Positions 6,371 through 7,173 of a stretch of 7,173 nt of DNA are shown one piece after another. Every line of letters begins with the position of its first letter. The first letter of the stretch is position 1. Origin of the DNA: PBB1 sp043738425 (GTDB lineage: Bacteria; Pseudomonadota; Gammaproteobacteria; Burkholderiales; Burkholderiaceae_C). A program made the translations under genes and the position numbers. Where the stretch lies: NCBI GenBank assembly GCA_043738425.1, contig JAYUGJ010000074.1, forward strand, positions 1 to 7,173, written 5' to 3'. Below the pieces are notes generated by a model. The model was not told where the DNA came from and searched no databases. It worked only from the letters and a program-made list of their open reading frames with translations.

Positions 6371-7116
6371 CCGATCGCCTTTAATTCGGCACGCGCCCAG
6401 TGCGCATGTTGTTCGCGCTCAAGGATCACCACCCGCAAACGCGCCAGCGACACCGCGATGCAATAGGCCCAAAACGCCAGCGCCATTACCAACATGCCCA
6501 GCAACATCGGTGTGGCCATGCTCGAGCCTTTGGTGATACTGATCGATGCACCTTGGTGCAGCGTGTTCCACCACTTCACCGAAAAATAAATGATCGGCAC
6601 GTTGACCGCACCGACCAATGCCAGCAGCGCAGCAGCGCGATCCGCGCGCCGTACATCGTCTATCGCTGCGTGCAACGACATGAATCCGACGTACAGAAAC
6701 AGCAGCACCAACTCAGACGTCAAGCGTGCATCCCACACCCACCACGCACCCCAGGTCGGTTTGCCCCAAAGTGCGCCCGTCCACAGCGCCACAAAAGTCA
6801 TCAGCGCACCGGATGGTGCCAGCGCCACCGCCAGCATCGCTGCCAATCTGGCGTTGAAGATCAAGCCTACCGCGGCCCAAAACGCCATAGCCAAATAAAC
6901 CACCATCGACATCCACGCAGCAGGCACATGAATAAAGATGATGCGATACGAGTCCCCCTGCTGTGCATCGGTCGGTGCCACCCACAAGCCGAGGTAGAGC
7001 CCAACGATGGCAAGCAACAGCGCGAACGCGCCGAACCACCGCACTGCGCTTCCTGCCAGCGCATAAAAGCGCGGCGGCGCGGCGTACTTGAACCAGTTGA
7101 TTTGCGATGTCTGCAC
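6367..7116 (-). CDS. ccmC: Heme handling protein CcmC
   Basis: CcmC is an inner-membrane protein of the heme handling protein family. It binds heme at the periplasmic side and promotes its covalent transfer to CcmE. The 249-residue product has six predicted helices (about 27-47, 60-80, 86-110, 131-150, 163-180, 203-225). The WWD motif WGAWWVWDARLTSE is at 122-135. The two heme-ligand histidines of the family appear at His63 (FIHVPAAWM) and His187 (WWNTLHQGAS), close to His60 and His184 of E. coli. The start is GTG at 7116. No ATG is available upstream in frame, since a TAA sits at 7135-7137, and the sequence begins well ahead of the first helix, as expected. The Shine-Dalgarno is poor. The stop overlaps the ccmD start. 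Confidence 0.96.
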   Translation of the reverse strand: MQTSQINWFKYAAPPRFYALAGSAVRWFGAFALLLAIVGLYLGLWVAPTDAQQGDSYRIIFIHVPAAWMSMVVYLAMAFWAAVGLIFNARLAAMLAVALAPSGALMTFVALWTGALWGKPTWGAWWVWDARLTSELVLLFLYVGFMSLHAAIDDVRRADRAAALLALVGAVNVPIIYFSVKWWNTLHQGASISITKGSSMATPMLLGMLVMALAFWAYCIAVSLARLRVVILEREQHAHWARAELKAIG

Positions 7117-7134
7117 AGTTACGAAATCCGACTT

Positions 7135-7173
7135 TTAGCGGGGCACCGTCGGCTCATTGACGGCTATTGCCAC
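7135..7173 (-). CDS. 3-prime end of an upstream reading frame (possibly ccmB), partial
   Basis: Twelve codons, reading VAIAVNEPTVPR, precede a TAA at 7135-7137, leaving 18 bases before the ccmC start. In ccm operons the gene before ccmC is normally ccmB, the membrane subunit of the CcmAB transporter. That makes this the expected identity, but the visible residues are too few to confirm it. It could equally be a non-coding frame. Confidence 0.3.
   Translation of the reverse strand: MAIAVNEPTVPR

Overview
The window carries most of a System I cytochrome c maturation (ccm) operon on the minus strand, followed downstream by about 1.2 kb with no intact gene. In transcription order the genes are ccmC, ccmD, ccmE, ccmF, ccmG (dsbE), ccmH and ccmI. 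The order, the GC-rich codon use and the separate short CcmH and CcmI (not the fused CcmH of E. coli) point to a Gram-negative proteobacterium. A betaproteobacterium is my best guess, but it rests on general resemblance and no marker gene confirms it.

Layout. Positions 1-60 hold a strong rho-independent terminator on the plus strand, probably for a gene or RNA left of the window. Positions 61-1242 have no intact gene. They contain several hairpins and, on the minus strand, a coding-like reading frame broken by stops that may be a decayed gene. Positions 1243-7116 are solid ccm coding sequence. At each of the six gene junctions the next start codon overlaps the previous stop as ATGA, so the seven genes form one translationally coupled unit. 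The last 57 bases hold the end of another minus-strand reading frame. By operon convention this would be ccmB, but too little is visible to identify it.

How the genes work together. The encoded proteins attach heme covalently to apocytochromes c at the periplasmic face of the inner membrane. CcmC, with its WWD domain and two histidines, loads heme onto the histidine of CcmE, and small CcmD helps release holo-CcmE. CcmE delivers heme to the CcmF/CcmH/CcmI ligation complex. CcmG and CcmH keep the CXXCH cysteines of the apocytochrome reduced, and CcmI holds the apocytochrome through its TPR domain. All diagnostic residues I looked for are present, so the system should be functional if ccmA and ccmB lie just upstream.

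I did not find a clearly new biological system. The items most worth a second look are the unbroken chain of six ATGA overlaps, the broken coding-like frame and hairpins downstream of ccmI, and the long C-terminal tail of CcmF.
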